From assembly GCA_031553235.1 (NCBI GenBank), contig JAVBLS010000018.1:52616-116615 (forward strand): DNA of 64,000 nucleotides, read 5' to 3'. The stretch's first letter is position 1, and the number at the start of each line of letters is the position of its first letter. Position numbers and translations under genes: made by a program. This stretch comes from Frigididesulfovibrio sp031553235 (GTDB taxonomy: Bacteria > Desulfobacterota > Desulfovibrionia > Desulfovibrionales > Desulfovibrionaceae). The notes below the pieces were generated by a model. It worked only from the letters and a program-made list of their open reading frames with translations. It made no database searches and was not told the origin of the DNA. Positions 1 to 7,654 of this stretch are shown in pieces.

Positions 1-523
1 CATTCTGGCCGTCCGCCGGGGCGACTCGGTCTGCCTGGCCGGTGACGGTCAGGTGACCATGGGTCAGGCCATTGTCATGAAACACACGGCCAAAAAAGTC
101 CGCCGGCTGCATAAAGGCGGCATTGTGGCGGGCTTTGCCGGCTCCACGGCCGACGCCTTTACCTTGTTTGAAAAATTTGAAGCAAAACTTGAAGAATACG
201 CGGGCAACCTGATGCGCTCGGCCGTGGAACTGGCCAAAGACTGGCGGCAGGACAAATACCTGCGCCGGCTGGAAGCCATGTTGCTGGTGGCGGACAAAGA
301 TCATATTCTGATCCTGTCCGGAGCAGGCGACGTCATTGAACCGGACGACGGCGCGGCCGCCATCGGCAGCGGCGGCCCTTACGCTTTGGCCGCGGCCCGC
401 GCCCTGATGCGTCACAACGAGGGCCTGGGGGCCGAAGTAGTGGCCCGTGCGGCCATGGACATTGCCGCGGAAATTTGCGTCTACACCAACCAAAACCTGA
501 CGGTGGAAACCATTGAGGGATAG
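1..523 (+). CDS. hslV: ATP-dependent protease subunit HslV (5' end off window)
   Basis: This is the proteolytic subunit of the HslUV (ClpYQ) protease, an N-terminal-nucleophile threonine peptidase in the cytoplasm. The reading frame is open from base 2 and begins I-L-A-V-R-R-G-D-S, which matches HslV from about its third mature residue, so the initiator Met and the catalytic N-terminal Thr lie just outside the window. Family motifs that are visible include LAGDGQVT, KVRRL, AGFAGSTADAFTLFE, SAVELAKDWR and the C-terminal ICVYTNQN. The stop is at 521-523. ispE follows after 45 bases on the same strand. The partner ATPase HslU is not in the window. Confidence 0.95.
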   Translation, partial: ILAVRRGDSVCLAGDGQVTMGQAIVMKHTAKKVRRLHKGGIVAGFAGSTADAFTLFEKFEAKLEEYAGNLMRSAVELAKDWRQDKYLRRLEAMLLVADKDHILILSGAGDVIEPDDGAAAIGSGGPYALAAARALMRHNEGLGAEVVARAAMDIAAEICVYTNQNLTVETIEG

Positions 524-568
524 ATCGGGTTCAGGGGGAAGCCGGCCGCTCGAATCAAGGACACCTGC

Positions 569-1444
569 ATGCCGAATACCGTGACCATCCGCACCGGCTG
601 CAAGATCAACCTGTTCTTGCGCATCCTCGCCGCCAGGGCCGACGGCCTGCACGAACTTGAGACGCTGTTTATCCCCTTGGACGAGCCGCATGATGAGATG
701 CTTATCCGGCCCGGCAGATTCCCCGGCCTGCGCCTGACCTGTACCTCGCCTGAAGTGGACCCGCGCCGCAATACTCTAACCAAGGCCCACGCCCTGTGGC
801 GGGCAGCGGCCGGGCAGGCCCCCGACCTGGAGGTCTTACTGATCAAGGGCGTGCCGAGCGGAGCCGGCCTGGGCGGAGGCAGCGCCGACGCCGCCGGCCT
901 CCTGCTGTTCTTGCAGCACCGGGCCGAAGCCCTGGGACAAAAGACCTTTTCTCCTTCGGCACTGAACGCTCTGGCGGCCGAGGTGGGTGCGGACGTGCCT
1001 TTCTTCCTGCTCAACCGGCCCGCCCTGGCCGGCGGTATCGGCGAACGGCTGACGGAAACGGCCAACCCCCTGGCGGACAAACATCTGGCCTTGCTCAGCC
1101 CGAAAATTCATATTTCCACGGCCTGGGCTTTTTCCGCCCTGGATGTCTTGCGGGAAGACCGAAAGTTTTCTGCGCAAAAAAACTTGACAAGCACCGGGCC
1201 TCGGGATAATACCTGCTTCTCCCGCGGGGAGGAACCCGGAAACGACCTTGAAGAGGTTGTATTCCACGCCTTTCCGGAGTTTGCGCGCTTGCGCGACGAG
1301 CTTCTGGAGCAGGGCGCCGAGGTTGCCCGCATGAGCGGTTCGGGCTCAAGCATTTTCGGTGTCTTTGCCGAAAGAGAAAGAGCCGAGAGGGCCGTGGCGG
1401 CCATGCCCCATCAGGGTTGGGTCGCAAGCTTCGCCGGAGCGTAA
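569..1444 (+). CDS. ispE: 4-diphosphocytidyl-2-C-methyl-D-erythritol kinase
   Basis: IspE phosphorylates CDP-methylerythritol in the non-mevalonate (MEP) isoprenoid pathway; it is a cytoplasmic GHMP kinase. The 291-residue length is normal. The ATP-binding GHMP motif GVPSGAGLGGGSADAAG is at residues 94-110 and the C-terminal MSGSGSS loop at about 254-260. The ATG is preceded by AAGGA about 7 bases upstream. Residues roughly 190-220 are a poorly conserved stretch, and the DNA there contains a promoter-like TTGACA and GATAAT. The tRNA-Gln gene starts 16 bases past the stop. Confidence 0.95.
   Translation: MPNTVTIRTGCKINLFLRILAARADGLHELETLFIPLDEPHDEMLIRPGRFPGLRLTCTSPEVDPRRNTLTKAHALWRAAAGQAPDLEVLLIKGVPSGAGLGGGSADAAGLLLFLQHRAEALGQKTFSPSALNALAAEVGADVPFFLLNRPALAGGIGERLTETANPLADKHLALLSPKIHISTAWAFSALDVLREDRKFSAQKNLTSTGPRDNTCFSRGEEPGNDLEEVVFHAFPEFARLRDELLEQGAEVARMSGSGSSIFGVFAERERAERAVAAMPHQGWVASFAGA
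1184..1210 (+). promoter_or_regulatory. Candidate sigma-70 promoter inside ispE
   Basis: A perfect -35 box TTGACA (1184-1189) is followed 15 bases later by GATAAT (1205-1210). TAATAC at 1207-1212, with a 17-base spacer, is an alternative -10. It lies in the non-conserved part of ispE and could drive tRNA-Gln and prs about 240 bases downstream. The first -10 choice has a short spacer, so this is only a candidate. Confidence 0.4.
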
Positions 1445-1459
1445 AACCGGCACCCTTGC

Positions 1460-1535
1460 AGGGGTGTAGCCAAGTTGGTAAGGCAACGGGTTTTGGTCCC
1501 GTCATTCGTGGGTTCGAGTCCTCCCGCCCCTGCCA
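1460..1535 (+). tRNA. tRNA-Gln (anticodon TTG)
   Basis: The gene is 76 bases long with the CCA end encoded. The acceptor stem AGGGGTG pairs with CGCCCCT; the anticodon arm is ACGGG-TTTTGGT-CCCGT, which places TTG at positions 34-36, giving tRNA-Gln for CAA and CAG. The T arm is GTGGG-TTCGAGT-CCTCC, which contains a T-C mismatch (50-64) and a G-T wobble (51-63); the loop itself is canonical. It sits between ispE and prs and is followed by an intrinsic terminator. Confidence 0.95.
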
Positions 1536-1544
1536 TATATCCAG

Positions 1545-1581
1545 GCGCCGCCGCCGCATACGCTGCGGGGGCGGCGCTTTT
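1545..1581 (+). terminator. Intrinsic terminator after tRNA-Gln
   Basis: GCGCCGCC (1545-1552) pairs with GGCGGCGC (1570-1577), with an inner CGCA/TGCG stem, followed by TTTT. It ends the tRNA transcript or attenuates read-through into prs. Confidence 0.7.
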
Positions 1582-1626
1582 GCGTCGCCGTTCTCCATAA
1601 AAAGGAACAACAACGAGCGGAAAATT

Positions 1627-2565
1627 ATGTACGGCAACCTCAAAATCCTTTCCGGCACGGCCAACCCCGAACTGGCCTTGGCCATCTGCAATCACTTGGG
1701 CTGCCGCCTGACTCCCAGCCTCTGTGAAACCTTCAGCGACGGAGAAATCCGCATTGAAGTCGGCGACAATGTGCGGGGCGACGACGTTTTCGTTATCCAA
1801 CCCACTTGCGCCCCGGCCAACTTTACCTTGATGCAGCTCTGCCTGATGCTTGACGCCCTGAAACGCGCCAGCGCGGGCCGGGTGACCGCCGTGGTGCCCT
1901 ATTACGGCTATTCCCGGCAAGACCGCAAGGTCAGCCCGCGTGCGCCCATCAGCGCCAAGCTGGTGGCCGACTTTCTCGAGGCCGCGGGCGTCGACCGGGT
2001 GGTCACCGTAGACCTGCACGCCGGCCAGATTCAGGGCTTTTTTGACGTGCCCGTGGACAACCTCTTTGCCCAGCCCGTGCTTTTGGAAGCCATCCGCCAG
2101 GTTGCCTCGGACGTGGTCATCGTTTCGCCCGACGCCGGCGGGGTGGAGCGCGCCCGTTCTTACGCCAAACGCCTGGGCGTGGGCCTGGCCATCATCGATA
2201 AGCGTCGCGACCGTCCCAACCAGGCCTCGGCCATGCACGTCATCGGCGACGTCAAAGACAAGACCGCCGTGGTGGTAGACGATATGATCGACACGGCCGG
2301 CACCATGGTCGCAGCGGGAAAAGTGCTGCTGGACAACGGCGCCAAAGAGGTTATGGCCTGCGCGACCCACCCGGTGCTTTCCGGCCCGGCCCTGGAACGC
2401 CTGGAAGCATCCGTGTTCACTCAAATTTTGGTCACCGATACCATCCCGCTGGGGGATAAACTGACCAAGTGCTCGAAGATCAAGGTTCTTTCCGTGGCCG
2501 GTCTTCTGGCAAAAGCCATTCACAACATTCATACCGAATCCTCCGTGAGTGTGCTCTTCGTTTAA
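1627..2565 (+). CDS. prs: Ribose-phosphate pyrophosphokinase
   Basis: The enzyme makes PRPP from ribose 5-phosphate and ATP, for nucleotide, histidine and tryptophan synthesis. At 312 residues it has the standard length for class I PRPP synthetases. Signature segments are FSDGEI, YYGYSRQDRK, DLHAGQIQGFF and the PRPP-binding loop VVVDDMIDTAGT. The ATG at 1627 aligns with the usual MYGNLKILSG-type N-terminus. The ribosome-binding site is weak (GAGCGGA about 6 bases upstream). The frame is open further upstream through the tRNA gene, but that part is not coding. rplY follows 62 bases after the stop. Confidence 0.96.
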   Translation: MYGNLKILSGTANPELALAICNHLGCRLTPSLCETFSDGEIRIEVGDNVRGDDVFVIQPTCAPANFTLMQLCLMLDALKRASAGRVTAVVPYYGYSRQDRKVSPRAPISAKLVADFLEAAGVDRVVTVDLHAGQIQGFFDVPVDNLFAQPVLLEAIRQVASDVVIVSPDAGGVERARSYAKRLGVGLAIIDKRRDRPNQASAMHVIGDVKDKTAVVVDDMIDTAGTMVAAGKVLLDNGAKEVMACATHPVLSGPALERLEASVFTQILVTDTIPLGDKLTKCSKIKVLSVAGLLAKAIHNIHTESSVSVLFV

Positions 2566-2627
2566 AACCGGGAGCACATCCGTCAGCAACGGCACACGTC
2601 ATGGCTGAGGATCGAAGGAGACCCCAG

Positions 2628-3221
2628 ATGTCCCAACGTCTTACCCTTGCCGCCCAGGTTCGCACCCAAACCGGCAAAGGCGTCGGCCGCAAGCTTCGCG
2701 CCGCCGGCATCATCCCGGCCGTTTTTTATAACGCCAAGGGCGAAAGCCGCGCGGTGCAGGTTGATGAGGCCGCTCTGACCAAGCTCTATGCCGCCACCGG
2801 CCGGAACACGGTCTTTGACCTGGAAATCGACGACAACGGCAAAAAGACCTCCCTGCCCTGCCTGGTCTGGGACGTGGAATATCACCCCACCAAGAAGCGC
2901 TTCCTGCATGTGGACTTCTACGGCGTGGATCTGAGCAAGGAACTCAAGATCAAGGTGGCCATCGACTTTGTCGGCACGGCCAAGGGCACCAAGCTCGGCG
3001 GCAAGCTCGAAGTTTATCGTGAAATCATCGAAGTGCTCAGCAAGCCCGAAACCCTGCCCAAAAAGATCACCGTCGACGTCTCCGGCCTGGACATCAACCA
3101 GGGCCTGCGTGTGGCCGACCTGACCATGCCCGAAGGCGTGCGCGCTGCGTATGACATCAACTACGCCATTGTCGGCGTGCTCATCCCCGGCGCGGAGAAG
3201 GAAGAAGGCGAAGGCGCCTAG
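2628..3221 (+). CDS. rplY: 50S ribosomal protein L25, long (Ctc) form
   Basis: This is the 5S-rRNA-binding ribosomal protein L25 with the C-terminal TL5/Ctc domain (197 residues). The N-terminal part has the L25 pattern R-x-x-x-GKGVGRKLRAAGIIPAVFY and the core segment HVDFYGVD; the second half is the Ctc domain. The start is set by AAGGAG at 2615-2620, 7 bases before the ATG. Lying between prs and pth is a very common bacterial arrangement and supports the call. Confidence 0.95.
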   Translation: MSQRLTLAAQVRTQTGKGVGRKLRAAGIIPAVFYNAKGESRAVQVDEAALTKLYAATGRNTVFDLEIDDNGKKTSLPCLVWDVEYHPTKKRFLHVDFYGVDLSKELKIKVAIDFVGTAKGTKLGGKLEVYREIIEVLSKPETLPKKITVDVSGLDINQGLRVADLTMPEGVRAAYDINYAIVGVLIPGAEKEEGEGA

Positions 3222-3247
3222 CCCCTTTCGTATTTTCACGATCTCAA

Positions 3248-3287
3248 CAAGGGCGTGGATGCCGGGCTGCCCGGATCCACGCCCTTG
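3248..3287. terminator. Long perfect hairpin between rplY and pth
   Basis: CAAGGGCGTGGAT (3248-3260) is an exact inverted repeat of ATCCACGCCCTTG (3275-3287), continued by an inner CCGGG/CCCGG stem, so about 18 base pairs with a CTG loop. There is no T-tract on either strand, so this may be a Rho-assisted terminator or a processing or stability hairpin rather than an intrinsic terminator. Confidence 0.5.
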
Positions 3288-3354
3288 CCGCCAACAAACC
3301 CGGACGCGCAGCGCGCCCTTCCCCCGTCATTCCTCCACTCCCCCCGAGTGCTCC

Positions 3355-3969
3355 ATGGCCTTCATCGAACTTATCATCGGGCTCGGCAACCCTGGGCGGG
3401 AATACGAAAACACCCGCCACAACTTCGGCTTTCTGCTGGTCGACGAGCTGTTGCGCGCCTGGAGCACCTTTGGCGCACCCGACACCGTTTCGGGCCGCAA
3501 AGACCCCTTTGAGTTGTACCGGGCCACAACCCCGGCCAAGCAGCGGGTGATGTTGCTTAAACCGCTGACGTATATGAACAAAAGCGGTGAAGCTGTGCGC
3601 CGGGTGCTGGACTACTATCACCTGGATGCGGAAAAGATGCTGGTCATGCACGACGAAATGGATCTGCCGCTCGGCCGCATGCGCCTAAAAACGGGCGGCG
3701 GCAATGCCGGGCACAACGGGCTGAAATCCATAGACCTGCATGCCGGTACCCCAAATTACCACCGCATGCGCCTGGGCATCGGCAAGCCGGCCGGTTTTGA
3801 CGGCGCCTCTTTCGTACTCGGCCGCTTTGCCCCCTTTGAGCGTTCCCTGCTGGAAGAAACCCTCACGGCCGCGCGCAAGGGAGTGGAAATTCTGCTGGGC
3901 GGCGACTTTCGGGCCGCGCAGCAGCACTGCAACGGCTTTACGCCCATGGATCCGCCGGAGCCGGCCTGA
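3355..3969 (+). CDS. pth: Peptidyl-tRNA hydrolase
   Basis: Pth cleaves peptidyl-tRNA released from stalled ribosomes. The 204-residue protein begins with the family motif GLGNPGREYENTRHNFGF, including the catalytic His in NTRHN, and carries LKPLTYMNKSGEAV, HDEMDLPLG and GGGNAGHNGLKSI. The ATG at 3355 gives the expected N-terminus MAFIELIIGLGNPG. No clear ribosome-binding site precedes it, which is unusual in this window. It follows the rplY hairpin by 67 bases. Confidence 0.95.
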   Translation: MAFIELIIGLGNPGREYENTRHNFGFLLVDELLRAWSTFGAPDTVSGRKDPFELYRATTPAKQRVMLLKPLTYMNKSGEAVRRVLDYYHLDAEKMLVMHDEMDLPLGRMRLKTGGGNAGHNGLKSIDLHAGTPNYHRMRLGIGKPAGFDGASFVLGRFAPFERSLLEETLTAARKGVEILLGGDFRAAQQHCNGFTPMDPPEPA

Positions 3970-4033
3970 GTTGTGCTTGGGGACAAACCGGCGTATGCCG
4001 GATAAACGGCATCCCCGTCACAGGAGGTCCCCC

Positions 4034-4924
4034 ATGACGCAGCAGAAAATGTACTTCCGGCCGCCTTCCGAGGCGGAAAGCTTTCTCCTTCGGGTCATGC
4101 ATGGTTGCCCGCACAACAAATGCACTTTCTGCAACACCTTCCTGGATGTGCCTTTGCGGCGTGTGCCCCTGCCGGAGGTACTGGCAGGCATCGACGCCGA
4201 CACCAAAAATCTCGGTCCGGACATGCTCGCAAAGATACATTCCATCTACCTGGAGGGCGGCGATCCCTTGTCCCTGCCCGCGGAGCATCTCCTGGCGATT
4301 ATGGGGCACGCCCGCAGACGCTTTCCCTCTGTGGATCGCTTTGCTTGCTATGCCACGGCCCGCTTCGGTATACAGAAAAAGCCCGAAGAGCTGGAAAACT
4401 TGGCCCGGGCAGGCCTTCGCCGGGTCTACGTGGGCCTGGAGTCGGGCTGCGACGACATTTTGCGGGCCGTGAACAAAGGCTGTTCCCGCGCGGATCTGCT
4501 CCGCGCCGGGCAAATGCTTGCCCAGGCGGGCATTGAACTGGACGTGTCCATGATGTTGGGCATCGGCGGGCCGCAACACTCCGTCCGCCACGCCCTGGAG
4601 ACCTCCAGCCTGCTCAACGCCATACGTCCCGTGGCGGTCAGAATTCTTACCTTTGTGCCCAAGGCCGACACTCCGCTGCTTGAGGACTGCATCAAAGGCC
4701 GCTTCATGCTCATGGGGCCACACGAAATCTTGCGTGAACTGCGCCTGATGCTCAAAAACATCACCGCCGAGATGCACCTGGTGTGCAACCACTGGTCCAA
4801 TTTCCTGCCTTTCGAGGCGGATATGCCCAGGGGCCGGGAGGCGCTCATGGCCTATATCGACATGAACCTGACCCGCCCGGTCTCGGACTTCCGCGAGTTG
4901 GGCATGAGCGACGACAAAAGCTGA
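4034..4924 (+). CDS. Radical SAM protein with CX4CX2C cluster motif
   Basis: A 296-residue radical S-adenosylmethionine protein of unknown substrate. The iron-sulfur motif is near residues 25-33 and reads C-P-H-N-K-C-T-F-C, that is CX4CX2C rather than the usual CX3CX2C; a minority of radical SAM families carry such spacing. The rest is a partial TIM barrel with YLEGGDPLSLP, VYVGLESG and SMMLGIGG, as in COG1032-type proteins. The start has an excellent ribosome-binding site CAGGAGG at 4021-4027. No partner gene nearby suggests its substrate. Confidence 0.8.
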   Translation: MTQQKMYFRPPSEAESFLLRVMHGCPHNKCTFCNTFLDVPLRRVPLPEVLAGIDADTKNLGPDMLAKIHSIYLEGGDPLSLPAEHLLAIMGHARRRFPSVDRFACYATARFGIQKKPEELENLARAGLRRVYVGLESGCDDILRAVNKGCSRADLLRAGQMLAQAGIELDVSMMLGIGGPQHSVRHALETSSLLNAIRPVAVRILTFVPKADTPLLEDCIKGRFMLMGPHEILRELRLMLKNITAEMHLVCNHWSNFLPFEADMPRGREALMAYIDMNLTRPVSDFRELGMSDDKS

Positions 4925-5156
4925 GCCGATTCCACAGCAGTTGCGGCCCACCGGCCAAGGCCCGTAAAGGCCAAGCGCTACTTCATGAAGGGCCCGCCTT
5001 GATTTTTGGCCTCCCCAGGGCCGACGCACTGGACTCCGCTCCCTGTTTTCTGTATGGTTGTTGAACCCGAGGAAGTTCTTTCGCGTGTCCGGGCCGCCGG
5101 CCCGCCCGCCCCTTCCCTTGCATCCCCACGCCATATGTTTCAGGAGCAACGCCAAG

Positions 5157-5669
5157 GTGTTTTCCCCCGATCAAACCGTCGTGTACCCCGCCCAGGGCGT
5201 CGGCATCGTCGAACGCCTCGAACGGCGGGAAATCGGCGGTATGGTTGCGGAATTCTATATTATCCGTATCTTGACCAACAATATCACCGCCATGGTGCCC
5301 GTGACCAACGCCGCTGCCGTTGGCTTACGCACTCTGTGCTCGCGGGCCGAGGCCGAAAAGGTTTTGGCTTATCTGCGTGAACGCGGCAGCTTTACCGGCT
5401 ACACCGGGCAAAACTGGAACCGCCGCTGCCGCGAGTATACCGAGCGCCTGAAGAGCTCCGATCTGTTGGACGTGGCCCGTGTACTCAAAGAGTTGATCCT
5501 GATCGGCATCGAAAAAGAACTTTCTTTCGGCGAACGCCGGCTGATGGAACAGGCCATGGGCCTGGTAGTGGGTGAATTGGCCTGCGTGCTGGGCAAGGAT
5601 CCGGGCGAGATGAAAACAGAAATTGAAGGTTTTTTTGCCGATCTTCGCCCGAAAGCAGATGAACAGTGA
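5157..5669 (+). CDS. CarD/CdnL-family transcription factor
   Basis: CarD/CdnL proteins bind the RNA polymerase beta subunit and stabilise open complexes, mainly at rRNA and housekeeping promoters. The 170-residue protein starts FSPDQTVVYPAQGVGIVERLE, the Tudor-like RNA-polymerase-interaction domain, and continues into the helical DNA-binding domain. A GTG start at 5157 fits best: CAGGAG lies at 5141-5146 and the protein then begins where the family does. An upstream in-frame start would add 33 non-homologous residues. A 466-base gap separates it from rho. Confidence 0.88.
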   Translation: MFSPDQTVVYPAQGVGIVERLERREIGGMVAEFYIIRILTNNITAMVPVTNAAAVGLRTLCSRAEAEKVLAYLRERGSFTGYTGQNWNRRCREYTERLKSSDLLDVARVLKELILIGIEKELSFGERRLMEQAMGLVVGELACVLGKDPGEMKTEIEGFFADLRPKADEQ

Positions 5670-6135
5670 AAATGTTCTTCCGCTCCGACCGTCGCGTTGC
5701 GAACGCTCATGGGTTTGTTTTACAATCTGTCGATACTAGAGCAAAGTTACTTTGCTCTGACGGCCGCGCAAGCGGACTGCGGCCCGCGCCTGGGCGAGGC
5801 ATGGCTTCGTTTCTCCGTCAGTGCGGCGGCCGGACAAATTTTGCAGATCTGTTTTGCTTGCGCGGCTCGTTCAGAAGTCCAACGGGAATATGGTTGCCTG
5901 GGCAATTTCACTTTGAAATTGCTCTAAAAAGGGAAAAAACCGCCAGGCGCTCTTGCTTTTCGTAAAAACTTACGGTAAGCAGCCAAAAGCTTTTCCACAA
6001 GAAGCAAAATTTCCATTTATACATCCCAGACATCCCGCAAACAGCAGCCGCCCCCGGCCATGGAGCCGTAACGGTCACGTTGTGTCGTGCCGTATGTGTG
6101 TGCCGACAAACCACAACCTTTTACCATTCCCCTCT
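5670..6135. other. Intergenic region between the carD-type gene and rho
   Basis: I see no convincing gene in these 466 bases. They hold a full copy of the dispersed palindromic repeat (5736-5926) and the leader of rho. Short open frames here have no ribosome-binding site and no recognisable protein. Confidence 0.6.
5736..5926. repeat. Dispersed palindromic repeat, copy 1
   Basis: The left end is CTAG followed by the hairpin AGAGCAAAGT-T-ACTTTGCTCT (5738-5758); the right end is GCAATTTCA-CTT-TGAAATTGC (about 5902-5922) followed by TCTA. Bases 5748-5775 are the exact reverse complement of 15731-15758 (28 of 28). The part reading GCTTGCG...AGTCC near the right end matches the copy at 52413-52612 in the same orientation, while the left half matches it inverted, so both halves look like outward-facing ends of one element. 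Confidence 0.75.
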
Positions 6136-7458
6136 ATGCGAAAAAAGAAAAGCGCCCCCCCCGTAGAAGTCGAGCAGGAAATTGAACTGGAAACGGAACA
6201 GGAAGGCATGAACCTGTCCGAGTTAAAGACCAAGAGCATGGTCGACCTCATGGCTCTGGCAGATTCCTACAATGTGGAAAATGCCAGTTCCATGCGCAAG
6301 CAGGAGCTTATCTTCGCCCTGCTGCAAAACTGCGCCTCCCAAAACGGAGCCATTTACGGCGACGGCGTTTTGGAAATCCTGCCCGACGGTTTCGGCTTTC
6401 TGCGCTCCCCCCTGTGCAGTTACATGCCGGGCCCCGACGACATCTACGTCTCTCCCTCGCAAATCCGCCGTTTTTCCCTGCGCAAAGGGGACGTGGTTTC
6501 CGGCCAGATTCGCCCCCCCAAGGAGGGCGAACGCTACTTTGCCCTGCTCAAGGTCAATGAAATCGGCTTTGAACCACCGGCCAATGCGAAAAACCTGGTG
6601 CTTTTCGACAACCTGACCCCGGTCTTTCCGGATCGCCGCATGCTCATGGAACACGGCGAGAAGTCATATTCCGGCCGGGTCATCGACCTCATGGCTCCGG
6701 TGGGTTGCGGGCAACGCGGCCTGATTGTGGCCCCGCCGCGCACCGGCAAAACCATCCTGCTGCAGACCCTGGCCAACGCCATCAACGCCAACAACCCCCA
6801 TGTCTACCTGATCGTGCTGCTCATCGACGAGCGGCCCGAAGAAGTGACCGACATGGAGCGCACGGTCAAAAACGCCGAAGTCATTTCCTCCACTTTCGAC
6901 GAGCCGCCGCAACGCCACGTGCAGGTCTGTGAAATGGTGCTGGAAAAGGCCAAACGCCTGGTGGAACGCAAGCGCGATGTGGTCATTCTGCTCGACTCCA
7001 TCACCCGCCTGGGCCGCGCCTACAACGCCGTCACCCCCTCTTCGGGCCGGGTGCTTACCGGCGGCCTGGACGCCAACGCCCTGCAGCGCCCCAAACGCTT
7101 TTTCGGCGCGGCCCGGAACATTGAGGAAGGCGGCAGCCTGACCATCATTGCCACGGCCCTGATCGACACCGGCTCGCGCATGGACGAAGTGATCTTTGAA
7201 GAATTCAAAGGTACGGGCAACATGGAAATTTACCTGGATCGCCACCTGTCCGAAAAACGCGTCTTCCCGGCCATCGACATCAACCGCACCGGCACCCGCA
7301 AGGAAGAACTGCTTCTGCCCGATGAAGTGCTCAACAGGGTCTGGATTCTGCGCAAGATTCTGGCGCCCATGAGCCCCATCGACAGCATGGAATTCCTCCT
7401 GGACAAAATGCGCGGCACCAAGAGCAACGGCGAGTTTCTGAACGTCATGAACAAGTAG
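6136..7458 (+). CDS. rho: Transcription termination factor Rho
   Basis: Rho is the hexameric RNA helicase that ends transcription of untranslated RNA. From 6136 the protein has 440 residues; starting at the internal ATG 6208 it would be 416, and M-N-L-S-E-L-K there aligns with the E. coli start, so 6208 is a real alternative. Domains in order are the Rho N-terminal domain, an RNA-binding cold-shock domain (DGFGFLRS), the Walker A loop APPRTGKT, the Walker B LLIDERPEE, the RLGRAYN segment and the R-loop region. The Lys/Glu-rich extension of 24 residues has no clear ribosome-binding site. Confidence 0.95.
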   Translation: MRKKKSAPPVEVEQEIELETEQEGMNLSELKTKSMVDLMALADSYNVENASSMRKQELIFALLQNCASQNGAIYGDGVLEILPDGFGFLRSPLCSYMPGPDDIYVSPSQIRRFSLRKGDVVSGQIRPPKEGERYFALLKVNEIGFEPPANAKNLVLFDNLTPVFPDRRMLMEHGEKSYSGRVIDLMAPVGCGQRGLIVAPPRTGKTILLQTLANAINANNPHVYLIVLLIDERPEEVTDMERTVKNAEVISSTFDEPPQRHVQVCEMVLEKAKRLVERKRDVVILLDSITRLGRAYNAVTPSSGRVLTGGLDANALQRPKRFFGAARNIEEGGSLTIIATALIDTGSRMDEVIFEEFKGTGNMEIYLDRHLSEKRVFPAIDINRTGTRKEELLLPDEVLNRVWILRKILAPMSPIDSMEFLLDKMRGTKSNGEFLNVMNK

Positions 7459-7501
7459 ATTCGACGGAATCCGCCGGACGGTCGGAATCTCCGTCTCCCC
7501 C

Positions 7502-7550
7502 AAATACGGTATGGCCCCGAAAGTTTCGCTTTCGAGGCCATACCGTATTT
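7502..7550. terminator. Bidirectional intrinsic terminator between rho and islB
   Basis: AAATACGGTATGGCC (7502-7516) is a perfect inverted repeat of GGCCATACCGTATTT (7536-7550), with an inner CGAAAG/CTTTCG stem. T-runs flank the hairpin on both strands, as expected for a terminator shared by the convergent genes rho (+) and islB (-). Confidence 0.85.
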
Positions 7551-7654
7551 TGATCTTGAGGGAAGGCGACCATGCCGCCCCTGTGACGGGAACCCATGCG
7601 GCACGGCCCGCCTCCTGCCGAATTTCCGGCCGGCCGATGGCGGACGGCGTTTCC

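Noticed and set aside
1417..1626. An N-terminal extension of prs through the tRNA gene
   Set aside because: The open frame there is the tRNA and its terminator; the family start is at 1627.
5670..6135. Small genes in the gap before rho
   Set aside because: Short frames lack ribosome-binding sites, and most of the DNA is repeat sequence.
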